The translations under genes and the position numbers were made by a program. The notes under the pieces were generated by a model. It was not told where the DNA came from. It made no database searches and was given only the letters and a program-made list of their open reading frames with translations. From Telluria antibiotica (GTDB lineage: Bacteria > Pseudomonadota > Gammaproteobacteria > Burkholderiales > Burkholderiaceae_D), in the NCBI RefSeq assembly GCF_011682055.1, contig NZ_JAAQOM010000017.1, positions 1 through 64,000 of the forward strand: a DNA stretch of 64,000 nucleotides. The letters run 5' to 3'. Below are positions 9,137 through 17,808 of this stretch, one piece after another (the stretch's first letter is position 1; each line of letters begins with the position of its first letter).

Positions 9137-9160
9137 GTGGGCACGGGGTGCCCACCCTAC
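9137..9160 (-). repeat. dispersed palindrome at left edge of tandem array
   Basis: gtgggcac / gtgcccac with a GGG loop, followed by CCTAC. It is the reverse complement of the copy at 76-99. Its CCCTACGCGTTACAT tail runs straight into the first unit of the tandem array, which suggests that the array grew from sequence attached to this element. Confidence 0.75.
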
Positions 9161-9499
9161 GCGTTACATCTCACGGGTATCCACCCCACGCGTTACATGT
9201 CATGGGGTATCCACCCAACGCGTTACATGTCATGAGTATCCACCCCACGCGTTACATGTCACGGGGTATCCACCCAACGCGTTACATGTCATGGGTATCC
9301 ACCCCACGCGTTACATGTCACGGGGTATCCACCCAACGCGTTACATGTCATGGGGTATCCACCCAACGCGTTACATGTCACGGGGTATCCACCCAACGCG
9401 TTACATGTCATGGGTATCCACCCCACGCGTTACATGTCACGGGGTATCCACCCCACGCGTTACACGTCATGGGTATCCACCCCACGCGTTGCATCTGCT
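9159..9499. repeat. 12-copy 29/30-bp tandem repeat array
   Basis: The core ACGCGTTACATGTCA recurs at 9159, 9188, 9218, 9247, 9277, 9306, 9336, 9366, 9396, 9425, 9455 and 9484. The spacing alternates mostly between 29 and 30 bp. The first and last units are diverged (ACATCTCAC and GCATCTGC). Units alternate in the following cat/cac triplet and in CCCCAC versus CCCAAC, giving a partly two-unit (~59-60 bp) higher-order pattern. Each unit holds two small palindromes, (A)ACGCGT(T) and ACATGT. Copies are contiguous with no unique spacers, so this is not a CRISPR. It lies between the glycosyltransferase operon and the HD-GYP gene, and shows no coding constraint. Confidence 0.92.
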
Positions 9500-9524
9500 G
9501 TAGGGTGGGCGGCCTCCGCCCACC
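9500..9524 (+). repeat. dispersed palindrome variant at right edge of tandem array
   Basis: GTAGGGTGGGCGG, then CCT, then CCGCCCACC: the same family as 76-99 but with a changed stem tip (GCGG/CCGC). It is in the opposite orientation to the palindrome at the left edge, so the array is bracketed by inverted copies. Confidence 0.75.
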
Positions 9525-9539
9525 ATGCCTTCACATGAC

Positions 9540-10562
9540 CTACGCGGCCGCAGGGATCGGCGCCGGCACCGGCTCCTGCTCCGCCCAGCGCGTACGGATC
9601 GCGCGGATGGCCGGCATCTGTTCGAGGAACAGGTCGACCAGCACCGGATCGAAATGCCGTCCCTTCTGCTTGATGAGGAAGTCGAGCGCCTCTTCTTCCG
9701 TCCACGCTTTCTTGTACGGGCGCACGGACGTCAGCGCGTCGAACACGTCGGCGATGGCGCAGATGCGGCCTTCGAGCGGGATGGCGGCGCCGGCGAGGCC
9801 GTTCGGGTAGCCGCTGCCGTCCCATTTCTCGTGGTGGGTGAGGGCGATGTTGCGCGCCAGCGCGAGCACGCCGTGGTCGTGCTGGCCGATGATCTCGGCG
9901 CCGATCAGCGCGTGCCCCTGCATGATCTGCCATTCGTCCGCATCGAGCGGCCCGGGTTTCAGCAGCACGCGGTCGGGGATGCCGATCTTGCCCACGTCGT
10001 GCATCGGGGCGGCGTGCAGCAGGTCGTCGGCTTCGGCCTCCGTCATGCCGGCGGCGAGGCCGAGGATGCGCGCGAAATGGCTCATGCGGATCACGTGCAG
10101 GCCCGTCTCGTTGTCCTTGTACTCGGCGGCGAGGCCCAGGCGCTGGACGATTTCCAGCCGCGAGGCGCGCAACTCTTCCATGCGCACGAGCGACAGGTGC
10201 GTGCGCACGCGCGCACGCACGATCGGCGGGCTGACGGGCTTCGTGATGTAGTCGACGGCACCGGCCTCGAAGCCTTCCAGCTCGTCGGCCGTGTCGTTCA
10301 GCGCCGTGACGAAGATGACGGGGACGGCCGCCAGCGCCGGATCGGCCTTGAGGGCAGCGCATACTTCATAGCCGCTCATGCCGGGCATCATCACGTCGAG
10401 CAGGATCAGGTCGGGGGTTTCCTCGCGCGCCAGCTCGAGCGCGCGCGGGCCGTCCTTGGCGAAGCGCAGGCGGTAGTGGCCTTGCAGGATCTGGCGCAGC
10501 AGTTGCAGGTTGCTTGCTTCGTCGTCGACCGCGAGGATCAGCGGCTGGTTGACGGTGGTCAT
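9540..10562 (-). CDS. response regulator with HD-GYP phosphodiesterase domain
   Basis: This protein probably hydrolyses cyclic di-GMP under control of phosphorylation. A receiver domain covers about residues 8-122, with acidic DDE at 13-15, the phospho-acceptor Asp56 (LLDVMMPG) and Lys108. An HD-GYP domain follows (about 140-325), with His188-Asp189 in MHDVGKIGIP and the full HHEKWDGSGYP signature at 243-253, so catalysis is expected. The total length of 340 residues is typical. Its start overlaps the 3' end of the upstream MHYT hybrid kinase by 4 bp (ATGA), so the two are translationally coupled and the kinase is the likely phosphodonor. The gene ends next to the tandem array. Confidence 0.93.
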   Translation of the reverse strand: MTTVNQPLILAVDDEASNLQLLRQILQGHYRLRFAKDGPRALELAREETPDLILLDVMMPGMSGYEVCAALKADPALAAVPVIFVTALNDTADELEGFEAGAVDYITKPVSPPIVRARVRTHLSLVRMEELRASRLEIVQRLGLAAEYKDNETGLHVIRMSHFARILGLAAGMTEAEADDLLHAAPMHDVGKIGIPDRVLLKPGPLDADEWQIMQGHALIGAEIIGQHDHGVLALARNIALTHHEKWDGSGYPNGLAGAAIPLEGRICAIADVFDALTSVRPYKKAWTEEEALDFLIKQKGRHFDPVLVDLFLEQMPAIRAIRTRWAEQEPVPAPIPAAA

Positions 10563-13500
10563 TCGGTAATCTCCTGTGCCGGCTCGTCGATGGCCGCCAG
10601 CACGGCGTCAAGTTGTTGCAGGGCGAGGTCGAACTCGAAATCGGAAATGGCGGTGTGCACCTGGGCCACGCGGGCGGCCAGCGGGTGGCCGCTCGTGGCG
10701 GCGGCGAGACCGGCCAGTGCGGCGTCGTCCAGGCCGCCGCGCTTGAGCGCATCGCGCAGCACGTTGGCCGCGCGTCGCGCGCGGTCCAGGTCGGCCGCGG
10801 GACGCGTGCCCGAGGCTGTCGGCTTCGCGGGCTGGGCGCCGGCGCGGGATGGTTCGACCGCGCGGATCGTGCCCAGCGCCTCGTCCAGCAAGGTGGCCAC
10901 GTTGGCCAGCGTAGCCTCCAGTGCGTCCTCGGTACCGGGATACAGCTTGCCGCTGTCGCCGTCGACGAGGCCTTCCAGCGCGGCCAATGCGTCGGCCAGC
11001 AGCTCCAGGCCGAGGTTCGCGGCGATGCCGCGGACCCGGTGCGCCTGCATGCGCAGCGCGAGGTAGTCGGCGGCGGTGGCCTGGGCCGCGAGCGCCGCGG
11101 CCAGGCCGTCGTGCTGGGCGGCGAAGTGGGCGAGGGCTTCCAGGAACGCGTCTTCCTTGCCGCTCCAGCGGCGCAGGCCGGCGTGGCGGTTCAGCGTATG
11201 GCGCTCCTGCGCCGGCAGGTCGTCCGGCTGCTGGCCGGGGCCGAGGCCCAGTACGCGCGCGATCTCGTGCGACAGCGCAAACCAGTCGACGGGCTTGCTG
11301 GCGAAGCCGTCCATCCCGGCCTCGATGCTGGCGCGACGGTGTTCAGCGAGCACGCTGGCCGTCATGGCGATGATCGGCACGCGCGGGCGCCCCGCCGCCG
11401 CGGCCTGCTGGCGGATCATGCGCGTGGCCGAGAGCCCGTCGAGGGTCGGCATCTGGAAGTCCATCAGGATCACGTCAAACGGCTCGCGGGCCACCATCTC
11501 GACGACGGCGGCACCGTCGCCGACGGCCGTCATCGTGTGGCCGCGGCGCGCCAGCAGCAGTTGCAGCAGCTCCTGGTTCTGCGGGACGTCGTCGGCCACG
11601 AGGACGCGCAGCGGCGGCAGGGCGGCGGCCGTGCGCACGCGCGGCTGCTGCGGGGCGAAGCGCGCCAGCGCGAGCGGCAGCACCACGTGGAACGTCGTGC
11701 CGTGGCCAGGCTCGCTCTCGGCCCAGATGCGGCCGCCCATCAGTTCGACGAGCTGCTTGCAGATCGTCGTGCCGAGGCCCGTGCCGCCGAAACGGCGCGT
11801 CATCGAGGCGTCGGCCTGGGTAAACGGTTCGAAGATGGCGGACAGGCGGTTCGGCGCGATGCCGATGCCCGTGTCGCTCACCATGAAGTGGAGTTGCTCG
11901 TCCTTCAGCTCGGCGCGCAACGTGACGGTGCCTTTTTCCGTGAACTTGATGGCGTTGTCGAGCAGGTTCGTGAGCACCTGGCGCACGCGCAGCTCGTCGC
12001 CGCGCAGGCAGGTGGGCAGCGTCGGGTCGTAGTGGATGTCGACGTGCAGGCCCTTGGCGCGCGCGTTCGCGGCCAAGGTGGACGACAGTTCGTCGATCAG
12101 CGACAGCAGGTTGTAGTCGTTCTGTTCCAGCTCGACCGCGCCCTTTTCCAGCTTGGCCGTGTCGAGGATCTCGTTGAGCAGGCGCAGCAGCGCACGGCCC
12201 GAACTGCGGATCGTGTCGAGGTGGCGGCGCTGGTCGGCGTTCAGTTGGCCGTCCAGCAGCACGTCGGTGAAGCCGAGGATGGAATTCATCGGCGTGCGGA
12301 TCTCGTGGCTCATGTTGGCGACGAAGCTGGCGCGCGCTGCCGCCGCCTGTTCGGCGTTTTCCTTCGCGACGCGCAGCGCGTCTTCCATGTGGCGGCGCTC
12401 GGTGATGTCGAGGATGACGCCGTCGAGCCAGCACAGCTCGCCCGCGTCGTTGCGCACGCCGGTGCCGTTTTCCCACATCCAGCGGGTGCTGCCGTCCGCG
12501 TGCAGTAAACGGTATTCGACGAGGTAGGGGCAGTCTTCGCGCAGTGCGGTGGCGATCGTTTCCGACACGCGCACGCGGTCGGCCGCGTGGATCAGCGACC
12601 CGAACGCGCGGCGCGGCGCCGTGCCGAGGAAGTCGCGGCCCGGATAGCCGGTGACGCGCTCGACGGCATCGCTGATGAACAGCATCGGCGCGTCGCCGTC
12701 GACGAGGCTGCTGCGGTAGGAAATGCCCGGGATGTTGCCGATCAGCGAACGGAACTGCTGCTCGCTGGCGCGCAGCGCCTGCTCCATCTTGCGGCGGCCG
12801 CTGATGTCGGTGATGAAGCAGACGAACAGGTCATGCTGGTCGAGGCGTGCGTGGCCGATGGCGCGCCGGATCGGCACGGTGCTGCCGTCCCTGCGGAGGC
12901 CCGTCACGTCGGCGCCGCGTGCGCTGGGGCTGATCTCGCCCGTCTGCAGCGAACGCAGCAGGCCGACTTCCTCCAACGCGGACTCGTTGCCGATCAACTG
13001 ACGGATGTTGCGGCCGACGATCTCGTCGCGGCCCCAGCCGAAGATGCGCTCGGCCGACGCGTTGAATTCGTGGATGGTGCCCTCGCGGTCGACCGTGATG
13101 ACGCCGTCGACGGTGGTGGTGAGCAGCGCGCGCATCCACGCTTCGCTGCGCGACAGTTCGCGGAACATCTGGCGGTAGCGCAGCAGGCCGTTGGCCGCCA
13201 GCACGAAGACGGTGAACGCGACGACGATCAGCGTGATCGCCAGCGCGAGGAAGGTGTCGTTGCTGGCCTTGTGCGGCGTCAGCGTGTCCACGTGGCCGAC
13301 GAAGCGCGCCGCCTCCATGCCCGTGTAGTGCATGCCGGAGATCGCGCAGCCCATCACGATGGCGGCCAGCAGCAGGCGGCGTTGCTCGCTCAGCCGGTGC
13401 GACAGGCTGGACAGGCCGAAGCGCACCCACAGCGCCAACGTCGCCAGCACCACCGCGACGACGATGGACAGGCCGAACGTGAACGGATCGTAGCGCAGCC

Positions 13501-13936
13501 CGAGGCCCATGCGCATGCCGGCCATGCCGGCGTAGTGCATGACGCCGATGCCGGCGCCGACGAGCACGCCGCCGGCCAGCAAGCCCCAGCCGCCCAGGCG
13601 GTCGCGTGCGATCACGGCCAGCGCCACGAACGAGGCGGCGATGCTCGGCAGGCTCGACAGGATGGTGACGGTCGGATCGTAGTCGACGGCCGTGCACAGG
13701 TCGAACGCGAGCATGCCGATGAAGTGCATGGCCCACACGCCGGCACCGAGCGACAGGCTGCCTGTTCCAAGGATGATCCAGCGCTGGGCGCGGTTGGCCG
13801 TGGCCTGGCCCGCGATCTGCAAGCCCATCCATGAAGCGAAGATGGCGACGAGCACGGACAGCGCGACCAGTTTCGGCGTGTAGAGCCCGTAGCTGAGCAG
13901 CGACGGATCGGTGGGGAGCGTGAACACGGACAACAT
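10559..13936 (-). CDS. MHYT-PAS hybrid histidine kinase with REC and Hpt
   Basis: A 1125-residue inner-membrane hybrid sensor kinase. The N-terminus is an MHYT sensor of about seven membrane helices with the three signature motifs MHFIGM (70), MHYAGM (133) and MHYTGM (202); this domain is proposed to bind metal and sense a small gas. Two PAS domains follow (about 265-385 and 390-515), then a HisKA domain with His544 (FVANMSHEIRTPMNS), HATPase (NLLDNAIKF, DTGIGI, GGTGLGT), a receiver with Asp826 (ILMDFQMP), and an Hpt domain with His966 (LRMQAHRVRG). It therefore holds the parts of a full phosphorelay ending in the coupled HD-GYP regulator downstream. It is divergent from the binding-protein gene at 14173, with 236 bp between them. 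Confidence 0.93.
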   Translation of the reverse strand: MLSVFTLPTDPSLLSYGLYTPKLVALSVLVAIFASWMGLQIAGQATANRAQRWIILGTGSLSLGAGVWAMHFIGMLAFDLCTAVDYDPTVTILSSLPSIAASFVALAVIARDRLGGWGLLAGGVLVGAGIGVMHYAGMAGMRMGLGLRYDPFTFGLSIVVAVVLATLALWVRFGLSSLSHRLSEQRRLLLAAIVMGCAISGMHYTGMEAARFVGHVDTLTPHKASNDTFLALAITLIVVAFTVFVLAANGLLRYRQMFRELSRSEAWMRALLTTTVDGVITVDREGTIHEFNASAERIFGWGRDEIVGRNIRQLIGNESALEEVGLLRSLQTGEISPSARGADVTGLRRDGSTVPIRRAIGHARLDQHDLFVCFITDISGRRKMEQALRASEQQFRSLIGNIPGISYRSSLVDGDAPMLFISDAVERVTGYPGRDFLGTAPRRAFGSLIHAADRVRVSETIATALREDCPYLVEYRLLHADGSTRWMWENGTGVRNDAGELCWLDGVILDITERRHMEDALRVAKENAEQAAAARASFVANMSHEIRTPMNSILGFTDVLLDGQLNADQRRHLDTIRSSGRALLRLLNEILDTAKLEKGAVELEQNDYNLLSLIDELSSTLAANARAKGLHVDIHYDPTLPTCLRGDELRVRQVLTNLLDNAIKFTEKGTVTLRAELKDEQLHFMVSDTGIGIAPNRLSAIFEPFTQADASMTRRFGGTGLGTTICKQLVELMGGRIWAESEPGHGTTFHVVLPLALARFAPQQPRVRTAAALPPLRVLVADDVPQNQELLQLLLARRGHTMTAVGDGAAVVEMVAREPFDVILMDFQMPTLDGLSATRMIRQQAAAAGRPRVPIIAMTASVLAEHRRASIEAGMDGFASKPVDWFALSHEIARVLGLGPGQQPDDLPAQERHTLNRHAGLRRWSGKEDAFLEALAHFAAQHDGLAAALAAQATAADYLALRMQAHRVRGIAANLGLELLADALAALEGLVDGDSGKLYPGTEDALEATLANVATLLDEALGTIRAVEPSRAGAQPAKPTASGTRPAADLDRARRAANVLRDALKRGGLDDAALAGLAAATSGHPLAARVAQVHTAISDFEFDLALQQLDAVLAAIDEPAQEITE

Positions 13937-14172
13937 GGTGCGTGATTTTTTGAGAGAATTGATGGGCGTGAATACAAGTATGGCATTTCCCGAAGTGAAA
14001 GTCTTTCCAATGAGAACTTAATGTCAGATGAATACGTAACGTTGTCGCATGTACGCCACCTGAAGTCAGACAATCTTGCCGGTTCGGCACGCGTTGCCGC
14101 GTTTGCGATGTTGCTGCTATGCTAGTTAAACGGGTAGTCCGGCCTGGGGCGCCCGCATTGGATTCGACGTGC

Positions 14173-14913
14173 ATGAAAACGACAGTTCTTGCCGCACTGC
14201 TGGCCGGGGCCTGCGCGCTGGCGCAAGCGGAGCCGGCGCCGCGGCTGTATTTGACCACCGAGACCTCGGCACCGTACAGCATGCGTGAAGGCGATCGCGT
14301 GACGGGCATCGGTACCGACATGGTGCGCGAGATCATGGCCCGGTCTGGCGTTGCCTATTCGATCGATCTGCTGCCGTGGAGGCGCGCCTATACGGCCGCG
14401 CTGGAACGCAAGGACGCCTGCGTCTACTCGACCACCCGCACGCCCGAGCGCGAACCGCATTTCAAGTGGATCGGTCCGATCGGCGAGGCCGAGTGGGTGC
14501 TGATGGGCCGTGCCGACCGCCATTTCGACGTGCGCAGCCTGGACGACGCGCGCGCCTATCGCGTGGGCACGTACAACGGCGACGCGCGCGACCAGTTCCT
14601 GCGCGCGCGCGGCTTCAACGTCGACCCTGCCCCGAACGACCTGATCAACCCGCGCAAGCTGATGATGGACCGCATCGACCTGTGGGCCGCGAGCTTCCGC
14701 CGCGACAGCCTCACGCTCGACCGGCTGGGCTACGCGGGCAAGCTGGTGCCCGTGTTCGTGTTCAACCGCATCCGCGTCTACCTCGCGTGCAACCGCGCCG
14801 TGCCGGACGCGCTCGTCGCGCGCATGAACGGGGCGCTGGATGCGATGGAACGTGACGGGACTGCGCGGGCGATCGTGCACAAGTACGACGGTTGGGGTGT
14901 GCCGGCGCGGTAG
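14173..14913 (+). CDS. periplasmic amino-acid-type substrate-binding protein (SBP_bac_3)
   Basis: A 246-residue secreted protein. Residues 1-20 (MKTTVLAALLAGACALAQA) form a Sec signal peptide, which is why this ATG is preferred over an in-frame ATG at 14119. The mature part fits the type 2 periplasmic binding fold: LYLTTETSAPYSMREGDRVTGIGTDMVREI, then PWRRAY, TTRTPEREPHFKWIGPI and RVGTYNGDAR. No permease or ATPase lies nearby, so it may be an orphan binding protein or the partner of a signalling protein. Similar stand-alone proteins are common in Oxalobacteraceae. The divergent MHYT kinase has no periplasmic SBP domain of its own, so a link between the two is only conjecture. Confidence 0.75.
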   Translation: MKTTVLAALLAGACALAQAEPAPRLYLTTETSAPYSMREGDRVTGIGTDMVREIMARSGVAYSIDLLPWRRAYTAALERKDACVYSTTRTPEREPHFKWIGPIGEAEWVLMGRADRHFDVRSLDDARAYRVGTYNGDARDQFLRARGFNVDPAPNDLINPRKLMMDRIDLWAASFRRDSLTLDRLGYAGKLVPVFVFNRIRVYLACNRAVPDALVARMNGALDAMERDGTARAIVHKYDGWGVPAR

Positions 14914-15062
14914 TGCCCGCGGGGCCTGTCGCCGGCTGCGAGAACATCGCGGCCCGCAAGCCAGCATGAAGTTTGTATCGATCGGCCCCTTCGTGCTCGA
15001 GTATCGCTGGATGCAACCCGGGGCAGGAGTCTCCCGATCCGCGCGCGGGCTTCGGATAGCAA

Positions 15063-17111
15063 TCACTTCTCGAGCAGATCGACTCCCAGCGGATCCAGGC
15101 GCAGCACACCCGACCAGCGCTTGCCCGTGAGTACACCATTCATGGCGCCATCGATCGCGACATCCTTCGATTCGCCGGTGGTGTTGACGTAGAGCGTCCT
15201 GCCATCGGCGACACGCGCGTAGACGCCGTCGGGCGTCTTCGGCCCCGGCGCAATGCCCAGGCTGTCGTAGAGCTGGCGGTACAACGGTCCCATGAGTTTC
15301 GGCTGCGCGGCCGTGGCGACGTAGATTGCGCGCCCCTTGCCGAAGCGGTTGACCGTGATGGCCGGCACCTTGCCGTCCGTGTTCGAGAACCGCGCCAGCA
15401 CGTCGGCGGTGGACGGCTCCAGCACCTCGTACGCGCCCAGGTCGGCCTTGACCTCGTCGCCGCCGATCGTGGTCTGCAGCGTGCCGGCGTTGTAGAACGC
15501 ATTGGTGCGCAGGCCGAACACGTCGGTCAGCCCGCCAGGCAACGGCGTGTCGAACCACTGGTTGTTGTCGTCCACCTTGTCCGACTGCGCCGTCATGATG
15601 ACGGTGCCGCCGTCGGACACGAACTTGCGCAGGTTCGTCCTCGACGCCGTGTCGAGCAGGTACACGCCGGGCACGATCACGAGCTTGTAGCGGCTCAGGT
15701 CCTCGTGGCCGATGTGGATGACGGCCACGTCGATGTTGTCCTTGAACAGCGGCTCATAGGCGGCGTGCGCCTGCTTCATGTAGCCCGGGTTGATGTAAGG
15801 CCGCACCGTGTTGTTCACGCCCTCCCTGGGCAGATTGGTGGCGATCATGTTGTCGAACGAGTAGGCGATGGCCACCTTGGGCTCTTGCAGGCGCGGGAAG
15901 CCCAGTTTTTCCAGCGTGGCGAACTCCTTCGCGACGGTGGCGAACTCGTCGAGCTTCCAGGACGCGCGGTCGTCGTGGTCGATCAGGCCGAACAGCGCCT
16001 GCTCCTCGCCGCCGTGATGGCTGTGCCACGTCCAGGGCAGCACTGCCTGCGCGCCCATCAGCAGGCCGAAGTGGGCCCACATGCGCGAGCGCCCCGGCGT
16101 GCCGTAGTAGCCGGGACCGCCGGCGGTGAACTCGTTGAACCAGATCGGCGCCTTCATGCCGGCGCGCATCATGGTCGATTCGAACCCGGCGCTCAGCGGA
16201 TCACCGGGATAGAAGCCCATCGCGCCATAGCTGACGTAGTCGCGGTAGGTGGCCAGCATGTCGAAGCCCTTGCGCCCGGCGCTGTCCCAGAGGTTGGAGA
16301 TGGCCGGCTTGTCCGGCACGTTCTTCTGGCGCACGGCGTCGAGCAGTTTCAGCACGTCGATGGTCTGTTCCGACCAGAAGCGTCGCATGTCGAGGTTGCG
16401 CTCGTAAGGACCGGGACCGTCGATATACGGCAGGCGCACCTCGTCCCAGGTGTTCAGGTGGCGCGACCAGCGCTGCGTCGCCCACGCCTTGTTCAAGGCC
16501 GCGACGGTGCCGTACTTGTGCTTGAGCCAACCGATGAAGCGCTGGCGGTCTGCCTCCGAGTACGACACCATGCCGTTGCCGCTTTCGTTGTTGTAGCCGA
16601 TGGCAAACAATGCCGGATGCTTCGCGTAACGCTTGGTCATCGTGTCGGCCAGGCGCACGAGCAGGCGCCTGTAGTTCGGATCGCTGGTGTCGTCCATGTA
16701 GCGTTCCACGGGATCGAGCCGTGCGCCGTGCTGGTCGACGATGTCGACGCCGGGATACTTCTTGTGCAACCACACCGGCGCGGGTTGGCCCGGGATGTCC
16801 ATGATGACCTTGAGGCCGGCGGCATGCATCCGGTCCATGACCCAGTCGAACAGCCGGAAGTCGAACTTCCCTTCGGCGGGCTCGAATGAATCCCACGCCA
16901 GGTCGCCCATGCGCACCACCTTGAAGCCCGCTTGCTTCATGCGCTGGATGTCGTGCTCGATCTGCTCGTGGCCGCTGCGGTCGAAGGGCTGGTAGTTGGT
17001 GCCGACGAACAGTTGGCCGGCGCCGGGCCAGGACGACGTATCGGCGCTGGCATGTGCAGGCAGCCCTGCCAACGTGGCAAGAGCAAATGTGATGCTGGCA
17101 ATGAGTTTCAT
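15063..17111 (-). CDS. secreted GH42-type beta-galactosidase
   Basis: Residues 1-23 (MKLIASITFALATLAGLPAHA) form a signal peptide, so the 682-residue enzyme is exported. The catalytic barrel begins at GTNYQPFDRSGHEQIEHDIQ and is typical of glycoside hydrolase family 42. The probable acid/base Glu is in FAIGYNNESGNG and the nucleophile Glu in PIWFNEFTAGGPG. A class I glutamine amidotransferase-like trimerisation domain follows from about residue 410 (KVAIAYSFDN; LVIVPGVYLLD), then a small C-terminal beta domain. GH42 enzymes cleave beta-galactosides, often plant galactan fragments. It stands alone, convergent with the binding-protein gene, and no transporter or regulator is next to it. Substrate is inferred from family only. 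Confidence 0.85.
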   Translation of the reverse strand: MKLIASITFALATLAGLPAHASADTSSWPGAGQLFVGTNYQPFDRSGHEQIEHDIQRMKQAGFKVVRMGDLAWDSFEPAEGKFDFRLFDWVMDRMHAAGLKVIMDIPGQPAPVWLHKKYPGVDIVDQHGARLDPVERYMDDTSDPNYRRLLVRLADTMTKRYAKHPALFAIGYNNESGNGMVSYSEADRQRFIGWLKHKYGTVAALNKAWATQRWSRHLNTWDEVRLPYIDGPGPYERNLDMRRFWSEQTIDVLKLLDAVRQKNVPDKPAISNLWDSAGRKGFDMLATYRDYVSYGAMGFYPGDPLSAGFESTMMRAGMKAPIWFNEFTAGGPGYYGTPGRSRMWAHFGLLMGAQAVLPWTWHSHHGGEEQALFGLIDHDDRASWKLDEFATVAKEFATLEKLGFPRLQEPKVAIAYSFDNMIATNLPREGVNNTVRPYINPGYMKQAHAAYEPLFKDNIDVAVIHIGHEDLSRYKLVIVPGVYLLDTASRTNLRKFVSDGGTVIMTAQSDKVDDNNQWFDTPLPGGLTDVFGLRTNAFYNAGTLQTTIGGDEVKADLGAYEVLEPSTADVLARFSNTDGKVPAITVNRFGKGRAIYVATAAQPKLMGPLYRQLYDSLGIAPGPKTPDGVYARVADGRTLYVNTTGESKDVAIDGAMNGVLTGKRWSGVLRLDPLGVDLLEK

Positions 17112-17490
17112 GTATTAGGCCGCTTATTTGACATTGTTTCTGATGAACGACGAACGCGAGGTCCGTGCGCGGTGTGGCTGACTTTTGGCGCAACGATATC
17201 CGTTCCCCCCGAGGGCGCCCTAAGACTATCTGGGGGAATCCTGCCAGCGTGCAGAAATTGTTAGGACTTTCCCGGTTTTTAAATGGCTGGCTAACAGACG
17301 GTCGATGTCGCCGGCACGCAGGTGCGCGAATTCGGCGTGACGGTTGCCGACTGCTGGACCGATTGAGCGTATTGCCATCCTCCTCACCGATGGCTCGCAG
17401 CGGCGCGTTCATGGCGAGTCCGATCACACAGCGGCAGTGGCTATGGACACTAAAAGGGGGGGCGAAATGGACGAGCTCAAACTTCGGCGC
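17112..17490. other. intergenic region, no recognised gene
   Basis: The 379 bp between the GH42 gene and the tRNA-Leu terminator carry several short open frames but none with a credible ribosome site or recognisable product. The part next to the GH42 start (17112-17290) should contain its promoter. A C-run/G-run pair at about 17206-17236 could form a weak hairpin. Nothing else stands out. Confidence 0.4.
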
Positions 17491-17492
17491 AC

Positions 17493-17528
17493 AAAAAAAC
17501 CGCGTTCCCGGAGCGAGAAACGCGGTTT
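17493..17528 (-). terminator. Rho-independent terminator of tRNA-Leu
   Basis: A perfect 10-bp stem, aaaccgcgtt (17497-17506) and aacgcggttt (17519-17528), is followed on the minus strand by seven T residues (A-run 17493-17499). It lies 35 bp beyond the tRNA 3' end on the same strand. Confidence 0.85.
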
Positions 17529-17562
17529 CATGGACTTTGCGCGACTACTACAGATGAGTAGG

Positions 17563-17647
17563 TGGTGCCTCCGGCCGGAATCGAACCGGCACGCCTTTCG
17601 GCGCTTGATTTTGAGTCAAGTGCGTCTACCAATTCCGCCACAGAGGC
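17563..17647 (-). tRNA. tRNA-Leu (anticodon CAA)
   Basis: Read on the minus strand, the acceptor arm GCCTCTG (17647-17641) pairs with CGGAGGC (one G-U), followed by discriminator A and an encoded CCA at 17565-17563. The anticodon stem CTTGA/TCAAG encloses the loop CTCAAAA with anticodon CAA, reading UUG codons. A long variable arm (CGCCGAAAGGCG) marks the class II leucine type. The T-arm GGTTCGATTCC is standard. A terminator follows at 17493-17528. The minus-strand -10 region may be TAATAT at about 17668-17673. Confidence 0.97.
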
Positions 17648-17808
17648 TGCAAGCGCAGGCGCGCATATTAGCACATGCGATGGCAAACTGACCAGTGTAC
17701 GTCGCGAGAGACGTGGATGGCGTGCCGGCGCAGTGGGCGCTGCCACCGTTCCGGCGTATGATCTCGCCTACCTGAGCAAATGCGCCGTCCGGCAAGGCGG
17801 CCTGTACG

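Noticed and set aside
9159..9499. Possible CRISPR array
   Set aside because: The ~30-bp units are directly joined with no unique spacers, and no cas gene is nearby.
9148..9810. Long plus-strand open frames running through the 30-bp repeat array
   Set aside because: The array is nearly free of stop codons in more than one frame and its unit length alternates between 29 and 30 bp, so each frame is only an echo of the repeats; the end overlaps the antisense strand of the HD-GYP gene.
17344..17691. Open frame across the tRNA-Leu region
   Set aside because: It runs through a tRNA gene and its terminator and has no family resemblance.
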